A stretch of DNA of 10,228 nucleotides from Pseudomonadota bacterium. Lineage in GTDB: Bacteria > Desulfobacterota > Anaeroferrophillalia > Anaeroferrophillales > Anaeroferrophillaceae. The notes under the pieces were generated by a model. That model searched no databases, was not told the origin of the DNA, and saw only the letters and a list, made by a program, of their open reading frames with translations. The stretch lies in the NCBI GenBank assembly GCA_011042595.1, contig DQWO01000150.1, positions 1 to 10,228 on the forward strand, in the 5' to 3' direction. Each line of letters opens with the position of its first letter. The first letter of the stretch is position 1. Position numbers and translations under genes: made by a program. Shown piece after piece: positions 1 to 7,084 of the stretch.

Positions 1-216
1 AAATCTGGGCACCGTTTCGTAATCACTTTTGGCCATCGGTTGCCCTTTGATAGACTTGTTCTCCCAGTTTTTCGGGTAGCCGCTGCCCGGCCGGGTTTCG
101 ACCATGGTAAACCACATGTGGTCAGCGCCGTCCCGGTCGCTCCACAACATTTTGCAGGCGACAGTGCAGGATTGGCAACCTAAACATTTATTGAGATCAA
201 CTACCATTCCCCACAT
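1..216 (-). CDS. 4Fe-4S ferredoxin beta subunit of a type II DMSO-reductase-family enzyme (NarH-like), partial
   Basis: This is the N-terminal 72 codons of an electron-transfer subunit; the gene continues past the left edge. The protein starts MWGMVVDLNKCLGCQSC and has a ferredoxin cluster motif C11-x2-C14-x2-C17-x3-C21. A segment follows (about residues 22-56: KMLW, HMWF, VETRPGSGYPKNWENK) that closely resembles the start of NarH and the beta subunits of selenate, chlorate and ethylbenzene oxidoreductases. Beta subunits of this type hold four Fe-S clusters and relay electrons to or from the Mo subunit. An AGGAGG at 222-227, five bases from the ATG at 216, fixes the start. There is no signal peptide, so co-export with the Tat-bearing alpha subunit upstream is the natural reading. 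The family is secure; the substrate is not. A gamma subunit or NarJ/TorD-type chaperone may lie beyond the edge. Confidence 0.9.
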   Translation of the reverse strand, partial: MWGMVVDLNKCLGCQSCTVACKMLWSDRDGADHMWFTMVETRPGSGYPKNWENKSIKGQPMAKSDYETVPRF

Positions 217-243
217 GATATCCTCCTATATTCCAATCTTTTT

Positions 244-302
244 AGTACCTTGCAGGTCATTTTCTGGTTTGAAAAACAAGAAAATGTTCTGATAAGGGTA
301 CT
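244..302 (-). repeat. Nested inverted repeat in the alpha-beta spacer
   Basis: The inner stem pairs 258-265 (CATTTTCT) with 279-286 (AGAAAATG). After one G-A mismatch it continues 267-270 with 274-277, giving 12 bp around a 3-base loop. The outer arms AGTACC (244-249) and GGTACT (297-302) enclose it, extended by one G-T and one A-T pair. No T-run follows on either strand, so this is unlikely to be an intrinsic terminator. It lies between the alpha stop and the beta ribosome binding site and leaves that site (222-227) unpaired. A role in mRNA stability or in setting the alpha:beta ratio is inferred. Confidence 0.5.
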
Positions 303-320
303 TATTTGCGGGCCGGAAAG

Positions 321-351
321 ACCCGTTTGGGTTGCGGGGTATGTTCCCGCA
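321..351 (-). repeat. Two adjacent small hairpins directly after the alpha-subunit stop
   Basis: TGCGGG (333-338) pairs with CCCGCA (346-351) around a 7-base loop. ACCC (321-324) pairs with GGGT (329-332) around a 4-base loop. The two stems abut each other and begin at the base after the stop codon (352-354). There is no U-tract, so a 3'-end protection or processing element is more likely than a terminator. Confidence 0.35.
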
Positions 352-3300
352 TTAGATTTTCTTGACTTCAACCGAGGTGTCACATTCATTGCCAGTGACG
401 CCCCAGAAATTCCAGCCATATTTCAGATGGTAAGACGGAGCTCCTTTTTCTTCCGGGTATTTTACCGATTGGGTTGGTTTTGGGCGAATGGGGGTGATGA
501 GATTAAACCAGCCTTCGCGACAGGTAAACATCTCACCGCCGTTTTCCACCCTGACTTCGCCGTCACGAATGCCGGGCGAGACTTTGACCTTGCAGACCAT
601 GCGGCCATACTGATTGAACACCTGAACTACATCACCATCGCTAAGGTTCCGTGATCGGGCATCTTTGGTTGCCATCATAATGATAACTTCTCCCCGCTGC
701 AGGCGGAGTAGAACATCCACATCCCGGAAAGTGGAGTGGGTGCCCCAGCGGCCGTGGGGAGAGTTGAATTTGAGCGGCGCCGGGGTTTTTCCATCCGGCA
801 ACAGGTCATGTTCCGGTTCCTGGTAGATTGGCAGTTCGTTGTGCAAATCCAGAAAATATGAATGATCGATATAAAACTGTTGTCGTCCTGAGAGGGTTTT
901 GGGAGAGATCATGCCGAGGAATTTTTTGGCATAGAGCCTGGGCATTTTCACTCCGGGAGCAACCTCAATCTTTTCTTTTGCCAGCTTGCCGCCCCCGGGC
1001 CAGGGAACTTTTTGCTCTATATTTTCACTGAATGGTACCAGCGGTCGTTTGTACTGGGCTGCCGGGAAGGGCAGCGGACCGGTCTTGATGAGCTCAATAA
1101 TTCCGTCCAGATAGCCTGAAACATTGCCGGCAAAGAGCTTGTTTTCAATGAGATTTTGAATTTCAGGGGCAAAGGCCTGGCGTTTGGCCCGGTATTCATC
1201 CGGATTGGGATACATAATCGGACTTTTTGCCAAAATGAATTTGGCCGCCTTGACATCGGTATCCAGTTTGCCGTTGGCGGTGAACTTGTCATAGAGAGTG
1301 GTGAAATCAATAAGCTGTTTTTTCTCATCATCCTGCCATTTACCGTTCCAGCTGCCTTCGGCAACCATTTTCCGAGCCCGGCTCTGTAGCCGGGAGCTCA
1401 TATCCTTGAAAATGTCAAAATCCGTACGGGCTTCATAGAGGGGTTTGATGCAGGCACTTTGTCCCTGCAGGTAGGGGTGCATGGGAGTGGTCTCCAGATC
1501 GAATTTTTCATACCAGGTGGCAGTCGGCAGGATAATATCAGAGTAGAGAGCGGTGGAGTTTACCCTAAAGTCAATATTTACCACAAATTCCAACAGCTGA
1601 TCGTCGGCAAACCATTCTTTTGTGCGATGGCCGCTTTTTCCCTGGTTGAGAAAATTTCCCCGCCAGATGATCATGGCTTTGGGCCTTTTTGGAGGCTTCG
1701 GGTAGACCGGCATCCACTTATTGGCCAGGGATTTAATCAACAGGTAATAATTATAAGCCCAGCCATCTTCTTTTTTGGTACTTACCGGAGAACCGTTGGG
1801 GAGCTTTTTAAGGGTGCCGTTTTCAATCGCCTTGACCAGCTCAGGGTAGGTTTTCCCCAGGCGCCAGAGCTGGGCGTCGTAGTGGGACCAGACAAAAAGA
1901 GTGCCATTCTGGGGCCTGGCCTTTAAGATCATGCCATATTTCCCTAGGCCGCTGAGCCAGACTTTGTATTGGCCGGTATACTGGTTGAATCCGCCGCCGG
2001 TTTTGCCGACGTTGCCGGTTAATGCCATTAACAGGATCATGGAGCGATTGTTGATGTCATTGTTGAACCAGTGGTTGGCGCCGCCGCCTTCAACAATCAT
2101 GGCAGGTTTGATCGTATGCAGGTCGTGGGCCAGCGATTTCAGGGCCTGGGCTCCAACCCCGGTAATCTTGTTTACCTGTTGGGGCGTGTAGGCCTTAACC
2201 TCGTTTTTAAGCTTATTGAATACGGTTTCAACCCTGATTTGCTGGCCGTTGGCCAGGGTTACGGTACCGTTGGCTTTCAGGTCAGGATTCAGGTTGAACC
2301 GGGACAGCTCCAGGGTGTCCCGATTGTCTCCCAGGGTTCCCGGAGCCAGCACCGGTTGGTTGTTGTTCTGATCCCAGATGTAGAGTTTAAAGGGACTGCC
2401 GTTTTTGACAACATCCGCTTCCCGCAGGAATTTCTTATTGTCAGAGCGCACCAGAAAAGGCAGATCGGTGAAAGTTTTGATATAGTTTTCTTCATACCAG
2501 CGGTTGTCAAGCATGATTTTGATCAGGCCCATGACCAGAGCGGCATCGGTGCCCGGTTTGGGAGAGATGAAAACATCCCCCATCCTGGAGGTGGCATTGT
2601 AGTCGGTGAAGATGTTGATAATTTTTGTCCCCCGGTAGCGGGCTTCAGCCAGGTGATGGGCGGCGGCCATCCGTGATTCGGCGACGTTGGCGCCCCAGAA
2701 GATTAAAAGTTTGGCATTGATCCAGTCAGCCTCTTCACATTCATCGGTCTGGAAAGCCCAGGTCATTGGTTCGCCCGGGGGCAGGTCGCAATACCAGTCG
2801 TAGAAACTCAAAGGCCCGGCGGCGCCCATCAATTTGCAGAGCCTATAGCCGGCCCCGGCGGAAACATAGTTGAAGGCGGGAATCGGTGAGAAAAAGGCGA
2901 TGGCGTCGGAACCATCTTTACGGGCGATGTCGGTCATCCCGGTGGTAATCAGGTTCATGGCCTCATCCCAGGAAGCCCGACGGAATTTACCTTCCCCCCG
3001 TTTGCCGACCCGGATCAGGGGGTGTTTCAGGCGTACCGGGCTGTTGACGTATTTCAGGTAGCTGGCACCCCGCATGCATCCCCTGGGGTTGTACGAGGTA
3101 CCCAGGACCGGGTCAAAACGATCATAGTCGCCGGCCGGTTCATTGGCGACGATATACTTGTCGCCTTTGACAAAAGTCTTCCAGCCACAGGCCTGGGTGC
3201 AGTTGCCGGCACAGCTGGTCCTGACGATTTTGTCGAAAGCAAAAGCCTGGCGGTAGGCTTCTTCGCCGGCCTCATGGAGTCGCTTGCCGACGAATTCACC

Positions 3301-3411
3301 CTTTTTCAGTTTACCGCTGCAGGCGGCCAGGGAGGGGAGGAGGGCCACGGTGGCCGTGCCGGCCGCCATGGTCCCGAGAAAGTGTCGTCTGGTAATTTTT
3401 TTGTCGGTCAT
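352..3411 (-). CDS. NarG-like molybdopterin oxidoreductase alpha subunit, type II DMSO reductase family, Tat-exported lipoprotein
   Basis: This 1019-residue subunit would bind Mo-bisMGD and one Fe-S cluster. The N-terminus has a twin-arginine motif (TRRHFLG, residues 7-13), a hydrophobic stretch, and a lipobox-like LAAC ending at C31, implying Tat export and lipid anchoring. Cluster ligands are C67-x3-C71-x3-C75 and C112 (RGCMRGASY). YDWYCDLPPGEP at 204-215 matches the NarG segment whose Asp ligates Mo, and ALYSDIILPTATWYEK is also type II-like. E. coli NarG uses His where this protein has C67. NarG is near 1240 residues, so this is closer in size to the periplasmic selenate, chlorate, DMS and ethylbenzene enzymes. 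An AGGAGG at 3420-3425, eight bases upstream, supports the ATG at 3411. The beta subunit follows. Nitrate is the favoured substrate because of the HAO-like neighbour, but selenate, chlorate or another oxyanion is possible. Confidence 0.9.
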   Translation of the reverse strand: MTDKKITRRHFLGTMAAGTATVALLPSLAACSGKLKKGEFVGKRLHEAGEEAYRQAFAFDKIVRTSCAGNCTQACGWKTFVKGDKYIVANEPAGDYDRFDPVLGTSYNPRGCMRGASYLKYVNSPVRLKHPLIRVGKRGEGKFRRASWDEAMNLITTGMTDIARKDGSDAIAFFSPIPAFNYVSAGAGYRLCKLMGAAGPLSFYDWYCDLPPGEPMTWAFQTDECEEADWINAKLLIFWGANVAESRMAAAHHLAEARYRGTKIINIFTDYNATSRMGDVFISPKPGTDAALVMGLIKIMLDNRWYEENYIKTFTDLPFLVRSDNKKFLREADVVKNGSPFKLYIWDQNNNQPVLAPGTLGDNRDTLELSRFNLNPDLKANGTVTLANGQQIRVETVFNKLKNEVKAYTPQQVNKITGVGAQALKSLAHDLHTIKPAMIVEGGGANHWFNNDINNRSMILLMALTGNVGKTGGGFNQYTGQYKVWLSGLGKYGMILKARPQNGTLFVWSHYDAQLWRLGKTYPELVKAIENGTLKKLPNGSPVSTKKEDGWAYNYYLLIKSLANKWMPVYPKPPKRPKAMIIWRGNFLNQGKSGHRTKEWFADDQLLEFVVNIDFRVNSTALYSDIILPTATWYEKFDLETTPMHPYLQGQSACIKPLYEARTDFDIFKDMSSRLQSRARKMVAEGSWNGKWQDDEKKQLIDFTTLYDKFTANGKLDTDVKAAKFILAKSPIMYPNPDEYRAKRQAFAPEIQNLIENKLFAGNVSGYLDGIIELIKTGPLPFPAAQYKRPLVPFSENIEQKVPWPGGGKLAKEKIEVAPGVKMPRLYAKKFLGMISPKTLSGRQQFYIDHSYFLDLHNELPIYQEPEHDLLPDGKTPAPLKFNSPHGRWGTHSTFRDVDVLLRLQRGEVIIMMATKDARSRNLSDGDVVQVFNQYGRMVCKVKVSPGIRDGEVRVENGGEMFTCREGWFNLITPIRPKPTQSVKYPEEKGAPSYHLKYGWNFWGVTGNECDTSVEVKKI

Positions 3412-3685
3412 AATACATTCCTCCTAGGTTAATCCCGGTTCTTTCCACTATCCGTTTTTTTGTATATTGTATAATGACGAGGAGATGAAACTTTGTAATG
3501 ATTTTGTTTTATACTTTTCAGTCTTGAGTAAGTTACGGCTACTTTGGGATTGGCTATGAGATAATGGGTGGTTCGTGCTGACAGCTACGTGGGATCAGGC
3601 AGAATTTATTGTTGGTATATATGAATGAATACAGAGTCGATTTATGCTTTTTGAAATGCCAAAGAACGAGATTTCTTTATGCGTC
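3412..3685 (-). promoter_or_regulatory. AT-rich spacer upstream of the Mo-enzyme gene, possible second promoter
   Basis: This 274-base gap is the longest inside the minus-strand cluster and is AT-rich. On the minus strand, TTACAA (3498-3493) lies 16 bases from CATTAT (3476-3471) and 19 from TATACA (3473-3468); both are weak sigma-70-like pairs. Two TTTGT copies 11 bp apart (3492 and 3503, plus strand) lie just upstream. A weak AAAGAA/TTCTTT hairpin (3661-3678) follows the SurA-like gene and lacks a U-tract, so transcription may also read through. No coding frame stands out. A separate promoter for the alpha and beta genes is plausible but unproven. Confidence 0.25.
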
Positions 3686-4204
3686 TCAATGGATAATAAT
3701 GGTATGCTCTTTTTTCAGCTGGTCCATAAATGTTTTAAAAAGTGCCTGCTGTTTTTGACTGGTTAACCTTTCTTTCGCCAGCTTGGCGCTGAGCTGAGGA
3801 TGGGCCTTTTGATAGGTTTTGATTTCATCCTCGGAACAATTAACCTGATTGGATATTTTGTCGGTCAGCAACTGGCGCAGGATGATAGTATCCTTTTCCT
3901 GCTGGTTGAGACTTTTGTGCTTCTGGAGTTCCTTCAGCTTGAGGTAGCCATGCTCTTTGGCATATTGCAAAAGAATGGTTCGATCGATCAGGTGTTCAAG
4001 TAATTTTTTCCTGGCTTCAGCAGTATCTGGCCGGAATCTGGGGTCGTTATCAAAAAGTTTCAGATAATTTTGAAAGTCGCTGCTGGTGATTGCCTGGCCA
4101 TTGATGGCGGCCAGGACTTTTTGTTTTGCGGCCATTACTTTGCCCGGCAGGTTCAGGATGATTATTGCCAGGAAAAGAAAAAGTAAACTGATCTGTTTTT
4201 TCAT
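3686..4204 (-). CDS. Short SurA-N-like periplasmic chaperone without a PPIase domain
   Basis: The 172-residue protein has a signal peptide (MKKQ, then a hydrophobic run to about residue 23) with likely cleavage after VMA. It continues with the SurA/parvulin N-terminal chaperone pattern: VLAAINGQAITSSDF, then a helical region with LLEHLIDRTILLQYAKEHGY. It ends about 90 residues before a parvulin PPIase domain could fit, so it is a chaperone-domain-only protein. A longer frame begins further upstream, but the MKKQ start at 4204 gives a proper signal peptide and excludes the hairpin at 4229-4262. Lying between the octaheme cytochrome and the exported Mo-enzyme, it may help fold or assemble one of them outside the cytoplasm. 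SurA/PPIase-like genes next to exported NarGH-type enzymes are known in other bacteria. Family membership is fairly secure; the client is inferred. Confidence 0.72.
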   Translation of the reverse strand: MKKQISLLFLFLAIIILNLPGKVMAAKQKVLAAINGQAITSSDFQNYLKLFDNDPRFRPDTAEARKKLLEHLIDRTILLQYAKEHGYLKLKELQKHKSLNQQEKDTIILRQLLTDKISNQVNCSEDEIKTYQKAHPQLSAKLAKERLTSQKQQALFKTFMDQLKKEHTIIIH

Positions 4205-4228
4205 GAAATAATTCTCGATTAGGTATGG

Positions 4229-4262
4229 CAGTGGCGGAGGCATGAAATTGCCTCCGCCACTG
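4229..4262 (-). repeat. Perfect 14-bp hairpin between the octaheme cytochrome and SurA-like genes
   Basis: CAGTGGCGGAGGCA (4229-4242) and TGCCTCCGCCACTG (4249-4262) are exact reverse complements around a 6-base loop. The stem is GC-rich and would be very stable. It lies 17 bases after the cytochrome stop and 24 bases before the SurA-like start. Neither strand has a T-run after it, so it does not fit a Rho-independent terminator. It more likely protects the upstream message or dampens downstream expression. Confidence 0.7.
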
Positions 4263-4279
4263 GGGCTAACTTTAAAAGG

Positions 4280-5896
4280 TTAATGGATTTCTGTATAAGG
4301 TGCCGGTGAAGGCAGTTTCAGTTTAATTGCCTGCTTTTTTAATTCACCCAAATCCTTCTTGTTGCGGGCCTTGTAGGCTTCAAAGACCGCATGCGGTGGA
4401 TACTTGGTGCCCAGGTAGTGATCTTTGTTGTTGTAGCGCTCCATCCATATGGTCCACTGTTCTTTACTCAAAAGACCCTGGTTGACCGCTTCCTCAACAT
4501 TTGCTTTGACCTTTTCCCAGTAGTCGGGGATGATCTTGTAGAGTACAGGTATGCGGTTTTTTTCGGTGCCGATGCCCCACTCGTTGCCGGGGATGTCATA
4601 GATCTTATAGGTCATGAATTTGGTCGGGCTATTGTTGTCAGCGATTGCTTTGGCTTCTGCATCACCATGGTTGGCGCCGTATTCGATCATTTCCATCAGG
4701 TCATGCTGGAGTTCCCAGAGGCCGTGCCAGTTGGTGTAATCGGCGCCCATCATCTCGGCGCCATGGCGGAAGCGACGGCCTTCATGATGCCAGGCATTGT
4801 ACATCAGGTGTTCGGGTTTTTCATCCCAGCCGTTGATAACTGGGTTTGAATAAAATTTATCGTCCAGCTTGATGCGATCGACAATACCTTCTTTGGTATA
4901 CTTTTTATTCCAGTAGACGAAAGACCGACGAATTTCGTTGTACTGCAGGTTGACTAAGTCGGCTTGCAATAAATACATATCGACGAAGCTCTTGCCGTGA
5001 CAGTTGAGACAGACTCCTTCCATCCGTTTACGTTTGGCCTGCCAGTCGCCCAGTTTTTCATCAAACCAGACGGTGCGGTAACTCCAGGGAGCTTGTGATT
5101 CCCAGGCCAGGCGGGCACTGACGTTATGGGTGCCTTTGACGCCGGGTACGGCATCCATATGACAAGTGGTGCAAACCGGAACTTCGATGGGGATTGGTTT
5201 TTCATCTGAGCTCTTGAAGCTCAGGTCCATCTTGCTCTGGTTAGCCTTGAAGATATTGCCGTGTTTCGACTCGATATAGAGCTCGATATGCGGATGGTCG
5301 GGTCCCACATGACATTCGCCACATGTTTCGGGCTGGCGGGCGACGGCGATGCTGAACGTATGTTTCGGATGGCAGGCGTCACATTCTCCGACGCTGCCGT
5401 CAGGCCAGAAGTTGGTAATCTGGTGACATTCTTCGCATCCATGGTGGGTGCCGACGATGGGTTCAAAAACCGCCCGGTCAGCATTGGCATAAAGCCAGAA
5501 GGGAAAGGCATGTTTGCTTTCGGTAAATTCCTGGACCTCTTCCTTATGGCATTTGGCGCAGTCCTTGGGGGTGGGGAATTGGGCAACGAGAATATTTGAT
5601 TCCGGGCAGGTGAAGGCATCAAAATCCCCCTTTTCTGCCGCGTGGCACTGTGTACAGTCAATGCCCTTGGCGGCGTGTTCGCTGTTTTCCCACTGTTCGA
5701 TCATGTTGGGGGCCACCCCTTTACGTTTATGACATTCCAGACAGGGTTTGCTGGCATCACTCACGTGAATCTTATGGGTTTCCAGCCCCATTTTGCTGGC
5801 GAAGCGGTCCGATTCATGGCGGGCCACCAGGAAAAGGGCAGCCATAAAGAAAATGCACATGATGAAAACCAGCCATTTTTTTGCTTTAACATCCAT
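4280..5896 (-). CDS. Membrane-anchored octaheme cytochrome c, hydroxylamine oxidoreductase (HAO) family
   Basis: The 538-residue protein has exactly eight CxxCH motifs, starting at C52, C81, C113, C154, C172, C192, C242 and C296, and a helical C-terminal third without hemes, as in HAO. The sixth motif is followed by GPDHPHIELYIESKHG (198-213). In HAO-family proteins an Asp-His pair near the catalytic heme lies in this kind of segment; the candidates here are D200/H201. GADYTNWHG (384-392) is also HAO-like. Residues 7-25 form one hydrophobic helix with no clear cleavage site, so the protein is probably anchored with its hemes in the periplasm. Family members either oxidise hydroxylamine or hydrazine, or reduce nitrite or hydroxylamine. 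With the quinol-oxidising genes upstream, a reductive role is favoured. Eight intact CxxCH motifs argue against octaheme tetrathionate reductase, which has a CxxCK site. The start has an AAGGAG site upstream. Confidence 0.88.
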   Translation of the reverse strand: MDVKAKKWLVFIMCIFFMAALFLVARHESDRFASKMGLETHKIHVSDASKPCLECHKRKGVAPNMIEQWENSEHAAKGIDCTQCHAAEKGDFDAFTCPESNILVAQFPTPKDCAKCHKEEVQEFTESKHAFPFWLYANADRAVFEPIVGTHHGCEECHQITNFWPDGSVGECDACHPKHTFSIAVARQPETCGECHVGPDHPHIELYIESKHGNIFKANQSKMDLSFKSSDEKPIPIEVPVCTTCHMDAVPGVKGTHNVSARLAWESQAPWSYRTVWFDEKLGDWQAKRKRMEGVCLNCHGKSFVDMYLLQADLVNLQYNEIRRSFVYWNKKYTKEGIVDRIKLDDKFYSNPVINGWDEKPEHLMYNAWHHEGRRFRHGAEMMGADYTNWHGLWELQHDLMEMIEYGANHGDAEAKAIADNNSPTKFMTYKIYDIPGNEWGIGTEKNRIPVLYKIIPDYWEKVKANVEEAVNQGLLSKEQWTIWMERYNNKDHYLGTKYPPHAVFEAYKARNKKDLGELKKQAIKLKLPSPAPYTEIH

Positions 5897-5948
5897 GGTT
5901 TCTTTCTCCTTATGTTAATAAGTTTGGGTATCTTTAGATTGTTAATCC

Positions 5949-6344
5949 TCAGGGTATGGCTTCGATAATCATCAGTGAAGTGACGATGACCATGCCGATA
6001 ATGCCGATAATTACCGGCAGAGTTTTACTCTTGGTGATTTTAGTGATCCAGCTGTCGATAAAAGGCCAGAAAATGAAGATGCCGATAACAACCATGGGGA
6101 AAAAGATTCCCACCGCTTCCGGGGTCAGTTTGATCCACTTGTACATGGGGAAGAAGTACCACTCTGGTTTGATATGCTCCGGCGTGATCAGGGGATTAGC
6201 CTTTTCGGTCATCTCCACCGGCAGGACAATGGCCAGAATAGTGCAGAGAAAGAGGATGAAAAGGCCGATATTAATTTCGGTCAAAACATGGTCAGGAAAA
6301 AATTTATATCCTTCCTGTTCTTTGGGTGTTTGTGGTGCACTCAT
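5949..6344 (-). CDS. Cytochrome b C-terminal subunit (subunit IV-like)
   Basis: This 131-residue membrane protein corresponds to the C-terminal part of cytochrome b. PEWYFFPMYKWIKL begins at residue 60; the PEWY motif forms part of the quinol-oxidation (Qo) site in bc1 and b6f complexes. There are three predicted transmembrane segments, about 24-42, 78-95 and 109-127, the number expected for subunit IV. AGGAGGT at 6354-6360, nine bases from the ATG, is a strong ribosome binding site. It lies 23 bases after the cytochrome b6-like gene and 52 bases before the octaheme cytochrome gene. Splitting cytochrome b into two genes is the b6f-type arrangement, also seen in many menaquinone-using anaerobes. 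Confidence 0.92.
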   Translation of the reverse strand: MSAPQTPKEQEGYKFFPDHVLTEINIGLFILFLCTILAIVLPVEMTEKANPLITPEHIKPEWYFFPMYKWIKLTPEAVGIFFPMVVIGIFIFWPFIDSWITKITKSKTLPVIIGIIGMVIVTSLMIIEAIP

Positions 6345-6367
6345 AAATCATTTACCTCCTTTCTCTG

Positions 6368-7084
6368 TTATTCGTCGCCGCGGGAAAGGCCTCGGACGAT
6401 TTCGCGTTGCATGCCGACCACATGTTCCGCCACCCCGTGCAGCCGGATGACGATGATGTGGAAGATGATCAGCAAGAAAAGCAGCACTGGCAGAATTGCC
6501 GCGTGGATGATGAAAAAACGGTTTAGGGTGTCAGGGCCGATGGCCTCGCCGCCCATCATAAAGCGAGAAATAAAAGAACCGATAATGGGTGTTTTGCCGG
6601 CGATTCCAGTACCGATGGTCATCGCCCAGTATGACTGCTGGGTATAGACCAGGGAATAGCCGGTGAAACCGAGACCGAAGGTCAGCAGCAGCAGCAGAGC
6701 GCCGCTGATCCAGCAGACTTCCCGGGGGTGTCGATAGGCACCGGTGGCAAACACCCGGATGGCATGGAGGGAAACAGTAACCACCATTATTTCAGCTCCC
6801 CAGCGATGCAGGGATCGCAGCCACCAGCCATAGGGAATATCATTGGTAATATGGGCAACGCTTTCGTAAGCTTTATCAGGATGAGGAACGTAGTAGAAGG
6901 CCAGCAGCATGCCGGTGCCAACCAACAGCATGAACATCAAGGCCGGGACGCCGCCCAGGCAATACCACCACAGTTTCATGTGCTGGGGCAGGATTTCGCC
7001 GATGGCCTCCTCCTTGACTTTTCCCCAGTCCACCGGCAGTGATTTATCTATCCATCCGGTTTCTTTTTTGACTTCTTCCATCAT
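6368..7084 (-). CDS. Cytochrome b6-like N-terminal cytochrome b subunit
   Basis: The 238-residue membrane subunit would carry two b hemes. Axial ligand pairs are H93-x13-H107 and H194-x14-H209; the 14-residue spacing in the second pair is typical of cytochrome b6. Four transmembrane helices lie near 43-63, 97-114, 126-145 and 193-214. WYCLGG at 40-45 matches the cytochrome b6 segment whose Cys covalently holds the extra heme (heme ci/cn), so C42 may do the same here. Homology is strong through GWWLRSLHRWGAE and GFTGYSL. The first ATG overlaps the Rieske stop by one base (TAATG), which implies translational coupling. A GAGG sits four bases from that ATG and seven from a second in-frame ATG (7081), so 7081 could be the actual start. 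It should pair with the subunit IV-like and Rieske proteins in a menaquinol-oxidising complex. Confidence 0.94.
   Translation of the reverse strand: MMEEVKKETGWIDKSLPVDWGKVKEEAIGEILPQHMKLWWYCLGGVPALMFMLLVGTGMLLAFYYVPHPDKAYESVAHITNDIPYGWWLRSLHRWGAEIMVVTVSLHAIRVFATGAYRHPREVCWISGALLLLLTFGLGFTGYSLVYTQQSYWAMTIGTGIAGKTPIIGSFISRFMMGGEAIGPDTLNRFFIIHAAILPVLLFLLIIFHIIVIRLHGVAEHVVGMQREIVRGLSRGDE

Noticed and set aside
2071..2676. Long plus-strand open frames opposite the Mo-enzyme and octaheme genes, including 4391-4849
   Set aside because: They lie antisense to confidently identified genes, lack family motifs, and are explained by the codon bias of the real frame.
352..3411. Formate dehydrogenase, Nap or polysulfide reductase catalytic subunit
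   Set aside because: The YDWYCDLPP and LYSDIILPTATWYEK segments and the x3/x3 cluster spacing are type II, and the Cys or Sec Mo-ligand context of those families is absent.
3470..3475. Perfect TATAAT on the plus strand
   Set aside because: No -35 lies at the right distance and no plus-strand gene follows; the stretch is simply AT-rich and nearly palindromic.
3635..3665. Sigma-54-like promoter (TGGCAT...GCAT on the minus strand) after the SurA-like gene
   Set aside because: The GG to GC distance is 11 bases, not 10, and the downstream element is AAGCAT and not TTGC.
4229..4262. Rho-independent terminator at the GC-rich hairpin
   Set aside because: No run of T follows the stem on either strand, and same-strand genes continue beyond it.
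4280..5896. Octaheme tetrathionate reductase or NrfA-type nitrite reductase
   Set aside because: All eight motifs are CxxCH with no CxxCK site, NrfA has five hemes, and the GPDH...ESKHG segment fits HAO.
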